Shown here: piece by piece, positions 43,114-53,988 of the stretch
How the letters are laid out: every line of letters starts with the position of its first letter
How positions within the stretch are numbered: the stretch's first letter is position 1
Assembly (NCBI GenBank): GCA_036365455.1
Contig: JAWQUS010000001.1
Coordinates: 24,599,001-24,663,000, forward strand
Direction: 5' to 3'
Length of the DNA: 64,000 bases
From: Macrosoma leucophasiata
Taxonomy: Eukaryota > Arthropoda > Insecta > Lepidoptera > Hedylidae
Notes under the pieces: generated by a model
Databases searched by the model: none
Told to the model about the DNA's origin: nothing
Seen by the model: the letters and a program-made list of their open reading frames with translations, nothing else
Translations under genes and position numbers: made by a program

Positions 43114-43967
43114 TCTCAAATATACATTATAGTTATTGTATGTGATTATACCTTTATCGACACATTAAAAACTCCAAACAGAACTTTGAGAAACTATCGC
43201 CGCATTAGCGATTCGGGACCGCGAATAAAATTTGAAATTCAAATGTCGTTAACTCAGTATCTAAATTTTACAACTGGTCCCAGCTTGTCCTTTATTACTG
43301 TCCCAATTGTGACCTCTGTGTAAATCCACTGGGACGTCTTAAAATGTACGAGTACGTTTGATAGTGCTAAATTAATTATTTACCCGATCCTCTGAGTTCG
43401 TGTGTTTTAAATTAAATTTCAAATCCGTGTTTTACAGAATACAAGGATTCATGTAAATGTTAAAGACCAGTCAAAAATCGTATTTTGTGCCGAAAAGAGA
43501 GGCCGGCGAGGTTATGCACAGGGTCAACTTATAATGGTTGTTTTATGGTGGCAAAACGATTCGTCTTCAGTAGTATTATAGAAACATAAGCTTCTAATTC
43601 CGTCAAAATACAGTAGATATTAGTAACAATTGAATGACTAAAATTATGTTATATTTATTATAGTTTATGAAAATGGTATTTACGGGTAAAATAGGAAGAC
43701 TAAACCCTGCATACGCGTGTGCGATTCGCATTTGGTCGCTTTTATGTGGGCTAGAATCTAGCCCATTTTTTTCAACTAGAGTACAAAAATACCATCGTTT
43801 AGACCTGTAGGTATTGTTTGCTTGCTCTTTATACCAAAAGTTCTAAATACCTATAGTTTGTATCAAATTTCGGATGTTAACAAGATCAGTTTCTGTCTCT
43901 GCCAATATAAATGTAAACTGTATTAATGATTATACAATTGGATTTTTCAACGTCAGTTTATACGATA
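43114..43967. other. No supported feature
   Basis: Mostly AT-rich. GGGCTAGAATCTAGCCCA at 43748-43765 is a small palindrome. Confidence 0.3.
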
Positions 43968-43970
43968 TAA

Positions 43971-44267
43971 GGGTCATATCTGACTACAGTCACCTGGCAC
44001 CCGACAAGCTCCGCCTCGTTTTACGGCGTCCACTCGTCGACGGGTGGTCCACGGGTGAACGCCGCGATGTTGCATGTAACCACTCGCAGAACGCGCGCGG
44101 TCCACTTGGGAACAGCGAGTTGGTAATGCACCTGCCGGTGGTCACCAAGTGGTCCACACACGGTCCACGCGTGGACGGCTTGGGGTCGAGGCGATACGGA
44201 GCGGAGTTCATGTAATGAATGCAGGCCGCTCGAGGCACTGGTCGGGGGCCGTAGTGAGCTATGACCC
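43971..44267. mobile_element. GC-rich MITE, copy 2 (297 bp)
   Basis: The left end GGGTCATATCTGACTACAGT and reversed right end GGGTCATAGCTCACTACGGC are flanked by TAA (43968-43970, 44268-44270). The interior repeats GTGGTCCACGGGTG-type motifs. The 3-bp TAA duplication fits PIF/Harbinger. Confidence 0.8.
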
Positions 44268-44329
44268 TAAGACTCTGTTTTTGAATTAATAAAAATATAA
44301 GGTTGATGCTGTCTCCACTATCTAATTGA

Positions 44330-44745
44330 AAATAGTAGTTTATAGTGATATCGTATTCCGGTGATATTGTATGGCCTTGTATGTTTGACATAACAACTTT
44401 AACTTTTTTTAATACAAGGGCGGCAACGCATTTTTGATATTTTTTGTTTCTGTGTATATTTTTATAGACAATAGTGTATTTCCCAAGGGTGTCGTCAGTC
44501 AACGATACAGAAGGGGGCAGATTGGCTATATGGGAGAGGCAGGTTGGCTCTAGGGGAAACATTTTGGTGTCTGTACATAAGGCACGTATCAGACTTTTCT
44601 GTATATTGCGCCATTTTTTATCTCTTGCCACTCAAGGCAGCTGCCTTCCCCTGCCACCCCCTGGCGTCGCCCATGGTATTTTCCCTCAATGTCTCTGTCA
44701 ATTAGAATTGTATACTTGTTTGCCACTTTCAACGCATAAAAGAAC
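44330..44745 (+). repeat. Family A pieces around unrelated DNA
   Basis: 44335-44460 is a diverged 5'/middle part (GATATCGTATTCCGGTGATA, GGCGGCAACGCATTT). 44695-44745 is the 3' end (GTATACTTGTTTGCCACTTT, CGCATAAAA). 44461-44694 between them has no assignment. Confidence 0.5.
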
Positions 44746-45094
44746 CGTCTAAAATAATTTATTAGTCTCAAAAATTTGCTCAAAAATGTCTCTCCCAGTT
44801 TTGTTCTTTGGAGTTTTACAGCAAGTAAAACGAGAAGATCCGTCGATAATGGAACAAGGAAGCCAGTTTTTTCATGTAAGACCCTCACCTGTATTTTGCT
44901 AATGAATTTATAGAGATACTTCAACCACCGAGGATAAAATGTTTTGCATGTTGGTCATAAATTACTTAAAATGATAACACAATATGTTTATTTTTTTTTT
45001 GCTTAAAGAAACTGCTTGCATTCGTTATGTTTTGGAAAGTGAGTTATAGTAAGAAATCTTTAGAATATTTTTTTCTAATGTAGTGATTAGAGCG

Positions 45095-45237
45095 AATAAG
45101 TATGCAGTTCAATTGGAAGCGATGACTGTAGACTACACATATAATAATAATGGCAACCCATTATACATCCCACTATTGGGCACGAGTCTCTCCCCTTTTT
45201 TGGGGGAAGGCCTGGAGATTACTCCACCATGCTTGGT
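45095..45237 (-). repeat. Family A and family E fragments
   Basis: 45095-45140 is a short family A 3' piece (GCAGTTCAATTGGAAGCGAT). 45145-45237 is the tail end of family E (ATAATAATGGCAACCCATTA ... GGCCTGGAGATTACTCCACC). Confidence 0.6.
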
Positions 45238-45276
45238 TAAGTACCTAAATCTGTATGATTTCAGTAAGACATATAA

Positions 45277-45640
45277 CTTATGTAAATATCGTGGTAAAAT
45301 TGTTTCATTACCACGCGACATAAATAATGGCAACCCTTGAGACGTCCCACTGCTGGGCACGAGTCTCTCCCCATTGTGGGAGGAGGCCTGGAGCTTACTT
45401 CACCACGCTATCGCAATCAGCCAACCCTCTATAGCATGTTTTCAAACCGCCCATATGACGTCCGACAAGGTTTAACGACTGCTATCTATCCATAGCAACC
45501 GGGACCGACGGCTTAACGTACCCCCCGAAGCACGGAAACGCGCATTTTAATTTGCCACTAGCGGTCATACACCCGACCACGCCCGTATTGCTTAACCGAG
45601 TAGATCGCTTACGATTTACACCGGCCGCGGGGACATGCGC
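45277..45640 (-). repeat. Family E repeat, long-tailed subtype
   Basis: As in 35072-35425, but its tail end carries an extra 47 bases including CGTGGTAAAATTGTTTCATT and ACCACG, a small hairpin. The same extra tail occurs at 47318. Confidence 0.85.
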
Positions 45641-45880
45641 GACATATCCATTAGAAACTGTAACATTTAATGTTGTCCAACAACATAAGCGCATTGGGCT
45701 AGTCGCCAAAACCCATCTAGACTGCGTCCTAAACACACCAAATGGCAAGAAAAACTAGATAGCTGCAATATTTGAGCTGTAAAAGCTAATATTATTTAAC
45801 GTTGCAAGTTCTGGCATCAGACCAAAGCACTGAATGTAATGTGGCACCGTTATCTTGGTTACAATTAACTTGTCATGTTA

Positions 45881-47150
45881 GGGCTACCGCACATATTAGT
45901 CTAAAGACAGACTAACGCATCACAGAGCTTATGGCGGTACGCACACTTCGAACAAGACGTCTAACAGACAAAAACGTCTAAACGACCGTTAGACACGACA
46001 GCGACAAGACTGACTCGATTCTGCACTCCCGAGCCCAAAGTGCTGTAACAACCAAATTTACGATTTTAAGATTTCTACGAATATATATCTGATATTATGT
46101 AAGACCATTTCAAGACCAATCTACTAAATTAATTAATTTGTTGCAACGATCACTTTTAGTACTTACTTTTAATTTGTTTTTTCGGCTTAGGTGACAATTC
46201 ACCCGCAAATGTAACTTAACCGCGGATGAAATGTCACTCTTTACAAATGGAAGGGGTCGACTCATCCTAAGTTTTGTTGTTATTCGGAGCAGTCGACACT
46301 AAGGTAAATTACTAGTGGTCCTTTCATCCAAAGTTGAGCAACATTACATTATACCTATCCAAGATGGCGGCTGCATGAAGTTGTCAACTTTTTCCTCATG
46401 GATGTCGTTTTCATGTTCTTGAGGGCGTTAAATTCGATAGTGGTGTCAAAATGTAAAACCAAGATGGCGGCTGCATGAAGTTGACAACTTTTTCGTTATG
46501 GGTGTCATTTTCATAGTTCTTGAGGGTGTTGAATTCGATAGTCTTGTCAAAATGTAAATCCAAGATGGCGGCAGCATGAAGTTGTCAACTTTTTCGTCAC
46601 GATTTACATTTTGACACCACTATCGAATTCAACACCCTCAAGAACCATGAAAACGATACCCATTAGGAAAAAGTTGACAACTTCATGCAGCCGCCGGTAT
46701 AGTATAGGTGTTGCTCAACTTTGAATTTTTAAGACATTAATAAGATTTAGAAAGTACTAAATACCATAGATCCATCTATTGCGTATTTAATACTGTCGAA
46801 TCCATTTCCTTTTTTGAGGTCGGTTAATAACTATAGAAAATATCTGTAACTCTTATTTCACCTTAAATAATGACTTAGTATTCCATAGTAAAATATATTT
46901 AAATGCAGTAATATAAATAATACAGTCCCATTCTTATTTTCGCTTTGTAATTCAACTTAAAAAATAAATGTCGAAAACACCGGGCATTTTCCCGCTTAGC
47001 ATAATAACGATGCCCATCCCTACAAGTCTGTCCTTAGACAGTCTTGACTAATGTGTGCGGCATGGCACAGACACAACTGACTAAAGACAGACGTGTCTGT
47101 GCGAGACACAACTGTCTTTAGACAGTCTTGTCTAATATGTGCTGTAGCCC
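45881..47150. mobile_element. PIF/Harbinger-like non-autonomous element (1270 bp)
   Basis: The left end GGGCTACCGCACATATTAG and reversed right end GGGCTACAGCACATATTAG differ at one base. TTA flanks both ends (45878-45880, 47151-47153), the 3-bp duplication expected for this superfamily. Next to both ends are several GACTGTCTAAAGACAG-type inverted motifs. It has no transposase; it contains the foldback at 46328-46724. Confidence 0.85.
46328..46724. repeat. Foldback with tandem AAGATGGCGGC units
   Basis: CCAAGATGGCGGC starts at 46359, 46459 and 46560, two units of 100-101 bp and a partial third. At about 46602 the sequence turns back as an inverse copy down to GTTGCTCAACTTTG, pairing with CCAAAGTTGAGCAAC at 46328. 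The outer arms are about 120 bp. Confidence 0.85.
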
Positions 47151-47254
47151 TTAGAATCTGGTTCAGTTTTGTTTAGGACAATTTACAGGGTGATTACGAG
47201 ACTTGCAGCGTCGGATATCCGCCAAGTTTTAGTTCTTGCATAACATTTTTTTTT

Positions 47255-47838
47255 ATGTAAGTAAGGTAGCAAACAAGCTTGCAGCTCATATTGATGTTAA
47301 GCGATGACTGCAGCCTTATGTAAATATCGTGGTAAAATTGTTTCAATACCACGCGACATAAATAAAGGCAACTCTTGAGACGTCCCACTCCGGGGCACGA
47401 GTCTCTCCCCATTGTGGGAGGAGGCCTGGAGCTTACTTCACCACGCTGCTCCAATTCTGGTTGGTGGAGATACGGGTTAGTGGCCAACCCTCTATCGCAC
47501 GTTTTCAAACCGCCCATTAGACGTCCGACAAGGTTTAACGACTGCTATCTATCAATAGCAACTGGGACCGACGGCTTAACGTACCTTCCGAAGCACGAAA
47601 ACGCACATTTTAATTTGCCACTAGCGGTCACCCATCATTGTTGAGACACAAAAACCAGAGGTCTAAATGCAGATGCGTTGCCACCTCTGAGACTTAAGTT
47701 GTTATGTCTCTGTGATAGTTATTACGGGGCCATACATTACCGAACAGGATAATGCTGTACCATTTGGCGGCATGTAGAGGTAATGCGGTGGTGCCTACGC
47801 TTCTCGGTAGCTTCGTCTCTTGAGCTCTACCAACAGTA
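47255..47838 (-). repeat. Family A repeat split by a family E insertion
   Basis: 47255-47317 is the minus-strand 3' end of A (GCAGCTCATATTGATGTTAA), and 47640-47838 resumes with ACACAAAAACCAGAGGTCTA and runs to GAGCTCTACCAACAGTA. The two parts are adjacent in uninterrupted copies. Confidence 0.85.
47318..47639 (-). repeat. Family E repeat, long-tailed subtype, inside A
   Basis: It has the same extra tail as 45277 (ATGTAAATATCGTGGTAAAA) and body (CCCCATTGTGGGAGGAGGCC), and stops at GCGGTCACCCATCA. It is truncated at its 5' end. Confidence 0.85.
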
Positions 47839-47879
47839 TTACGATGCGAGTATAAAACTGAAAAAAAAACTGGTTGCCT

Positions 47880-48030
47880 GTAAAGTCGGTTTTACGGGCG
47901 AAGATTTTACGTGACAACGTCTTTTTCTCGGTAGAAAGGCATTCGCCGGTCCGGCAGGCCTCTCTCTCGTTCGGTGACTCATCGTCGACTCCGAGCCGCA
48001 ACCTAATTTAGGACGTTGTCACGTCAAAAA
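47880..48030. repeat. Inverted-repeat element around ACGTGACAACGTC
   Basis: TTTACGTGACAACGTC (47906-47921) and GGACGTTGTCACGTC (48012-48026) are inverted around a GC-rich interior of about 90 bases. It may be a MITE; no target duplication was fixed. Confidence 0.5.
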
Positions 48031-48159
48031 AGAATATGGTTAGTTATATTGTTTCTGTTGTTTTTTAAATCTGAGTTTCAATCTCTTCCGTGACTGCAGA
48101 CAGGTCTGTATAGATGATAAGTACTTATTTGTTTGTCAGTAATTCTTGAAATGCTGGGG

Positions 48160-48226
48160 TCGGGACGGGATGACCCCACCCCCGGGACGGGATGACCCCA
48201 CCTCCGGGACGGGATGACCCCACCCC
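48160..48226. repeat. 22-bp tandem repeat, three units
   Basis: CGGGACGGGATGACCCCACC repeats at 48161, 48183 and 48205 with only 1-2 changes. Each unit contains GGGAT/ACCCC, giving local GC skew reversal. Confidence 0.9.
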
Positions 48227-48542
48227 ACGTTGAATTGGCCTCCGTCGATATATGTATCAACGGCAACGAGTTTCTTTATGATAGGTATGAGGAGTTGAAG
48301 TTCATCGCTGAAAAAAGATACAAACTCTAAATTATTCGATTATATAATCGACACTGCAGACACGTTCTAACGCGTGTGTAGGACCCCAATATTGACCATC
48401 ACATTACTAATAGGCAATTACGCGTATCGATCAACACACTAATTCTATAATAATTACATCAATTAGGCCCAGCTTATACAATTCGGATAAGCATTCGGCT
48501 GTTAAATTGTAATTGTACTAACACCAATTAGCGAGATACCAT

Positions 48543-48956
48543 ATCGTGTGACGTTTATTCAGTTTATTCAGTTTATTCATTTATTTCATATAATTAGGCT
48601 CCTGGAGAGCACTTTTACATCGTAATTTTTTTTAAACTAACCTAGAGTGAATAACCACTAATAATAATCAAAAACACATAATAAATTAAATGGACACTGA
48701 ACAATTTTGTATAATATGGAAAGCATCAATTATTTATAAATTCCTCCTTTTCCCCATTTCCTTTTTTAAAAGAAACTGAGAATGATGGTCGTTATAATAA
48801 AGGTTATTCACTTGGCAGAATTCCAAGGGCAGTCAATACTGAGAAGAACTCCGCCACTGAAGAAACTCAGTACAGCTCTTTTGAATATAAACTTAAATCT
48901 AATACAGTATGTAAATCCAAAGTACAGGTTTTCGAAATAGCCTGGGAGCGATCGCT
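48543..48956 (-). other. 3' untranslated region of a CR1/Jockey-like LINE
   Basis: On the minus strand it ends ...ATGAATAAACTGAATAAACT, a signal-bearing repeated tail. CAGTACAGCTCTTTT and GAAGAACTCCGCCACTGAAG are seen inside. It follows the coding end directly. Confidence 0.7.
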
Positions 48957-49345
48957 TCAATCCCATAGTGTAGTGTCATTAAGATAATCACATGTTTTAT
49001 AATAGTTGCACATGTATAAGCGTTTTTTGATAACTTTCTTAAATTTATTAATCGAAAGACTTTGAACATCTTCAGGTATTTTGTTAAAGAAGCGTATACG
49101 TTGACCTCTAAAAGAATTACTCACCCTATGCAATCGTGTTGTGTGCACAGACAACTTGTGTTTGTTCCTAGTATTCATATAATCATTAGCTCTACTAGGA
49201 AATTCGTTAATATTTTTAAGTACATATAGTACATTTTCGTAAATGTATTGCGAAGCTACAGTCAATATATTTATTTCCTTAAATTTATCTCTGAGAGACA
49301 CTCGCGGACCTAGCCCGTAGATAGCACGCACAGCTCTTTTCTATG
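48957..49345 (-). pseudogene. CR1/Jockey-like LINE polymerase, C-terminal fragment
   Basis: A 124-residue minus frame (start at 49331) reads RAIYGLGPRVSLRDKFKEIN, ILTVASQYIYENVLYVLKNI, NTRNKHKLSV, RGQRIRFFNKIPEDVQSL and ends DYLNDTTLWD. This is the well-conserved C-terminus of non-LTR polymerases common in insect genomes, after the catalytic domain, so it has no activity. The frame is clean, implying a fairly recent 5'-truncated insertion, and upstream at 49332-49345 another two or three codons may belong to it. Confidence 0.85.
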
Positions 49346-49402
49346 TCTCTTTTCTGATTCGCACGTGTAAGATACATCTAAAGGGTTGACAATGTTGTTA
49401 AC

Positions 49403-49663
49403 TCAATTGAGTAATTGTTTTATATTATTTCGCATTAACACATGCTTGTGAAATATATTTTATTTAAAGAGAAATGCAATAAAATAATGCAAAAAATGCA
49501 ATTCAATAAATGTGAAGGAAAGATTTGACAAATCGGGCAGGACTTCAGTAGCTCAATTGGAAGAGCGGCTGGACTAGATTCCCAGTAGGCCGCGAGTTCG
49601 AATCTTGCCTGAAGTAAAATTTTTCTTTCCATTTCTCTTTAAATAAAATATCAATTGAGTAAT
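49403..49663 (+). mobile_element. Palindromic tRNA-cored element J, copy 2
   Basis: TCAATTGAGTAAT flanks it at 49403-49415 and 49651-49663. The left end (TATTATTTCGCATTAACACA, TGCTTGTGAAATATATTTTA) is the reverse complement of the right end of copy 1 over about 55 bases. It then has GACAAATCGGGCAGG, the tRNA-like core 49542-49615 and a right end truncated at TTTAAATAAAATA. The left tRNA arm of copy 1 is absent. Confidence 0.85.
49542..49615 (+). tRNA. tRNA-like core of element J (pseudo-tRNA)
   Basis: The same 74-base fold as 31325-31398, with T arm GCGAGTTCGAATCTTGC. The acceptor and D arms are intact; the anticodon arm is abnormal. It is probably not a functional tRNA. Confidence 0.5.
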
Positions 49664-50156
49664 GTTCAATATAATTATTGTCTACTAGCTCATCAGGCAA
49701 ACGTCGTTCTGCCAAGCAATAACTGTTAAAGCCATTGCCTTACAACAAATAAACAAAAAAAAAAGACAAAAATACATCAAGCTGACTCGGAAAACGTCGT
49801 TCTGGCATACCATAAAAGTTGAAGACAATGCCGCCCATAAAATTTAAAAATAAAGAGCCGGGTGCCATCGTCGGTGTCGATAATAATTATTAAATTTATT
49901 TTCAAACAGACAGTGAGACACGAGGGGGGGGGGGGATGTATCGATGATTACATGACGTGCGTAAAGTAATATATGATTGTTATGTTGTTGAGATTTGCTG
50001 GCTTAATTAATAATTTTGAGGTTTATCTCAAAATATTTATAAAATTTAACCCCACTTTTGTATTGTCAGTCCCGGCTGTTAAAATTAAAGAATTAAGTTT
50101 CACTTAACCATATGCTATTTTATTGTTTTTAATTCAATGTACGCTATGTATTTTAC
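49664..50156. other. No gene; run of 12 G
   Basis: 49924-49935 is a G homopolymer. Other sequence is AT-rich with no supported feature. Confidence 0.35.
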
Positions 50157-50458
50157 TGGTGGTAGAGCTCCAGTGACGGAGCTCGCGGGCGTAGGCACCA
50201 CCGCATTACCTAATTTACTTGCCGCTAAATGGTAGTGTTCAGCAGTATCGTGTTCCGGTCAGGTGGTAATGTACGGCCCTGTAATTTCCGGCACAGAGGC
50301 ATAACACCTTAGGCCTCAGGAGTGGTAACGCATCTGCATTTTGGCCTTGGTCTTCATGTGGTTGTTGTGGTTTCTATAGGCTGCAGTCATCACTTAACAT
50401 CAATGTGAACTGCATGCTTGTTTGCCACTAACATTACATAAAAAAAAAAAAAACGCAA
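50157..50458 (+). repeat. Family A repeat, full length with poly-A
   Basis: From ACTGGTGGTAGAGCTCCAGT (hairpin GAGCTCC..GGAGCTC intact) to CATTACAT followed by 14 A. A GTTGTGG insertion near 50360 is the only notable change. It can serve as a reference copy. Confidence 0.93.
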
Positions 50459-51067
50459 AATTAAAATAGAGACTAAATTTCAGAAAGCATGTAAATAAGT
50501 ATATAATAAAAATCTACTAAAGCTCACAATCAGTCGCACGTTAAAGAATTGGTAATCAAATAGAAAAGTAACGTATATCTTTTTTCAAAGTAACCTTCAC
50601 TTTTGAGCTCCGGTAGTAGATCTAGTAGTAGTAGTGAGTCTATTACAAATAAAAACAATAATATTCCGTATCATAGTTCTGCCAAACACCAAACAATTAC
50701 AAATTAGCATATAACAATTAAATCCAGGTCAAACAATTCCAGCAGGCAGTGGACTGCTAAATTACAATTGGACTAATTCCAACTGGCGCAACACCGTGTC
50801 ACGTAACATGTATACGTGGAACGGGTGTGACAATGATGTTATCGCAATTTGGGTAACATTTGATAACGGGGTATAGTAAAGGGTTTTCAAATGATATTGA
50901 GGTTAGCTGTACGAGATAATCTCGAACGGTTTAGGATGGTACGTGTTTTTGGATGGAAGGTATACTATGTTAATTTAAAAAGATAATAGTTGGAAATGAA
51001 TATTTTAATAATAACCTAATTTGTAACGCTAAAATACTCGATTCATAATTATAAAATAAATCAAATA
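50459..51067. other. No supported feature
   Basis: No coding or repeat signal beyond short GTAGTAGTA runs at 50620-50640. Confidence 0.3.
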
Positions 51068-51260
51068 CGCTTACACTCACAGCCCCACAGTAGGTATAAA
51101 CCTGTGTCGTGGGTGCCGTTGTACACATACAACACGTACACAAACACCCAGACCGAAACAAATATCTGTAGGCCATACAAACATTTGTCCCGGCGCGGGG
51201 ATCGAACCCGCGACCTATCAAATCAAACGGTCATCTCACACCGCTGGACTAACCGGGTTG
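51068..51260 (-). repeat. SINE B, full length
   Basis: On the minus strand: AACCCGGTTAGTCCAGCGGT, CGCGGGTTCGATCCCCGC, then AATGTTTGTATGGCCTACAG, TGTACAACGGCACCCACGAC and ...GAGTGTAAGCG. A- and B-boxes are well kept; four bases are missing in the D-loop side compared with 54780. Confidence 0.9.
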
Positions 51261-51269
51261 TTATGTTTT

Positions 51270-51650
51270 GTGGCTTCATATAAATCTTCCCAGGGATTCC
51301 CAATCTTATTAGGTAAATAGGTCTCCTTCTCTAAATTCCGTGTGATTTCCATCCATTAGATTCCTGGTGGTCTTTCCTATGGGCGTTTTTTCCTCTCGGT
51401 CTTCATTACGCTTACGCCCGACACCACCATCTACGCTTACTCGTGGTGAGACCAGCACATCGCCCTGAGCTTCGTTCTGTGTTTAAAGGCTAAAAAAAAA
51501 TGACTTTGCTTAATTCTTTCAGGCAGGTATTTTCTTGCGATCCTCAGAGTGGTACCTACTATTTTCCTTTCAATGGCCCTCTGAGCGACTCTCAGTTTGG
51601 TTAGATTGTTTTGTAAAAACCCTCGTTTCAGCTCCATAAGTATTCGTATT
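51270..51650 (-). pseudogene. RTE-like LINE, C-terminal fragment
   Basis: A minus frame (51637-51437) reads KLRVAQRAIERKIVGTTLR, and further on, in broken frames, MCWSHHE and weak remains down to about 51280. 'VAQRA.ER' before 'LR' is typical of the RTE-like polymerase C-terminus also seen at 58445-58825. Multiple stops; inactive. Confidence 0.65.
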
Positions 51651-52102
51651 TTGAACTCATTATCTATGCGTCTTTTTCAAATTCGTTAAGCATTCAAATG
51701 ATGTGACTAATTACTGAACTCATTCTATGGAGTCCAAGTCATAATTTTTACACAAGGTTAATATGATATCGGTGCAAACTTTAGGGTCGGCAGCATATCT
51801 CTCGAAAAGTTTTAAAATATTTTATTTCACGTTATCTTCCGTGTTCTACGAGCTTAATAAAAACTTGAGTTTTCAGTAACTTTGGTGTGAAACGCGAAAA
51901 ACCCTTTGTCTTATCTGTATTTTGTAAGTTGGGAATTCATGTCTTTGACTTATATTCGTACTTACGTAACTTCGGCGCAGCTTACAGATGAAATTAGTTA
52001 AGGATGGAATGGATGAAATTCAGAATTGAATCTGGAGACCGGACATTTTCCTTAAAGTTGCGCCGAAACAAAAACCGAGTTGTCTTTTTTATGTTATGAA
52101 AG
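51651..52102. other. No supported feature
   Basis: AT-rich; no repeat identified. Confidence 0.3.
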
Positions 52103-52337
52103 TGGCAAACAAGCATGCAGTTCACATTCATGTTAAGTGATGACTGCAGCCATTAGACACCCACACGAAGATCAGAGGTCAAAGTGCAGATTGCCGCCCC
52201 TGAGACCTTAATTGTTTTGTCTCTGTAATACGGATAAATAACCATCCAACCGTACCACGATAGTACTGAATACTACCATTTGGCTGCAGATAGATTTTAT
52301 TAGAGGCATTCGAGCTCCTACACTGTCACTCTACCAC
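52103..52337 (-). repeat. Family A repeat, near full length, diverged
   Basis: From AAGTGGCAAACAAGCATGCA to CACTCTACCACCAGTAA. It retains both ends but has lost several short internal blocks. Confidence 0.85.
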
Positions 52338-52689
52338 CAGTAATGAAGTTTAAATGAAGCATTTCGTTGTATTTTTCATTTTTGAAATCATCATATGAAT
52401 ATGAATTGGCTTTAATGGATACCTAGAATAAAGTTATTGTTGTCAGTCTACACGAACTTGTAATTGGAGATAGAACAGGAATTCTGCCAAGTTTTTTATC
52501 AAAATAAACAAAATCCTTGGAATATTACCTCGAAAAACTTTAGGACATTTTTCGATATTTAACATATTGTTATCTTACTGGAATAGTTAGTGTCTTTCTA
52601 TCCAACAGTAATTGCAGCCTGTTATTTATTAAACCAACCTATCTAATACAATAGTCTATTTATAAATAAAATAATTTTCGTACAGATAG
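52338..52689. other. No supported feature
   Basis: No frame or repeat of note. Confidence 0.3.
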
Positions 52690-52691
52690 AA

Positions 52692-52858
52692 AAGTATGTA
52701 ATGCGAATATGTATGGTGGCAGAGGCCAAGGGAGACCAAGACTGACCTACCTTAAAAGAATGAAGGATGTAGAAGAAGCAGAGCAGGTGTGCCAAGACCG
52801 GGATATCTGGCGCTCCACACTCTTTGCCTATCCCTTAAGAAACTTGGTGCGAACATAC
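52692..52858 (+). pseudogene. LINE D coding end, fragment
   Basis: ATGCGAATATGTATGGTGGC, GGAGACCAAGACTGACCTAC, CAAGACCGGGATATCTGGCG and CTATCCCTTAAGAAACTTGG are the plus-strand version of the 3' coding end at 6095-6330. Short in-frame remains read QDRDIWRSTLFAYPLRNL. Confidence 0.7.
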
Positions 52859-52977
52859 ACAATATTTTATAAATAAAAGTGATTGAGACTAGACCATGAG
52901 ATATTATTCAATTCGAAACCTCAGTTTTAATTATTTTCGTACTTAACCTGTTTTAAAATTAAAAAATAAAAAACTGT

Positions 52978-53255
52978 AAAAACAAGGCGAAAAAGCAGCC
53001 AACTGCGAGTCGGGCTGTTGTTTAGACGGTTCCGTATAGTTAATTTTCTTTGAGTGATATGGAATGAATTTTAAATAAGGGATATTTAAAATTCATTTCG
53101 TATTTGAGTTACTGATATTTGGGTGATATGTGTATTAAACAATTCAATCGGCTCAATACTGTCGCAGCAAACAGACTGTGGCAGACGGATATATAGACAA
53201 GAGATGTTATTAGGGTGAGGGTGAGATGCAAGTGATGTTATTAGGGTCCCGGATT
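52978..53255 (+). repeat. Family F repeat, fragmentary
   Basis: AACTGCGAGTCGGGCTGTTG followed by GACGGTTCCGTATAGTTA is the F head, and AGACTGTGGCAGACGGATAT the tail. TGATGTTATTAGGGT is duplicated at its end (53200-53250). Confidence 0.5.
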
Positions 53256-53538
53256 TTCCTTTTGCAGTGCGTTACATAAGTAACCACTAAGTTTAATTCA
53301 ACGCTGCATTCAAACAACAAGCAATAAATTAATCTTAAATTATTCCATTACTGGAAAAGAAACGCCTGTTCCATTTACCCGTTGGGCTACGAAATTGGAC
53401 TGAGTCCAATTAATTTGAACAATCAGAACAATGGATCGTTTCGATTGGATACATGGAAAGTGTGGATTGTTCTCTGTTCAATGAGAGTTGCAATTATAGA
53501 TGCATTTCTCTAAAACTAAATAGATACTTAAAAATACG

Positions 53539-53812
53539 CTTACACTGGTGGTAGACCTCCAGTGACAGAGCTCGCGGGCCTAGGCACCACCTCATTACCT
53601 AAGATACTTGCCGCTAAATGGTGGTGTTCAGCACTATCGTGTGCCGGTCAGGTGGTAATGTACAGCCCTGTAATTTCCGGCACAGAGGCATAACACCTTA
53701 GGCCGCAGGAGTGGTAACGCAACTACATTTTGACCTTGGTCTTTGTGTGGCCGTCTATAGGCTGCAGTCATCGCTTAACATCAATGTGAACTGCATGCTT
53801 GTTTGACACTTA
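53539..53812 (+). repeat. Family A repeat, full length
   Basis: From CTGGTGGTAGACCTCCAGTG to TGCATGCTTGTTTGACACTT. A SINE B copy on the minus strand begins straight after it. Confidence 0.9.
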
Positions 53813-53988
53813 AAAACACACAGCCCCACATTAGGTATAAACGTGTGCCGTGGGTGCCCTTGTACACACACCTAGACGCGAAACAAGTATCTGTAGGCCA
53901 TACAAATATTTGCCCCGGTACGGGGATCGAACCCGTGAACTTCGGTTGAAACAGTCGACGCATACCGCTGGATGAACTCGCTCCTCAA
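53813..53988 (-). repeat. SINE B
   Basis: ACACAGCCCCACATTAGGTA, GGTGCCCTTGTACACACACC, then CGGGGATCGAACCCGTGAAC and CGCATACCGCTGGAT. The A-box end is altered (GATGAACTCG). Confidence 0.8.

Noticed and set aside
43990..44631. 213-codon minus frame
   Set aside because: It spans a GC-rich MITE and a family A piece; stop codons are rare there because of GC content, and no domain is seen.
51068..51260. Functional tRNA gene
   Set aside because: A- and B-boxes are present, but the acceptor stem does not close and the sequence continues as SINE B.
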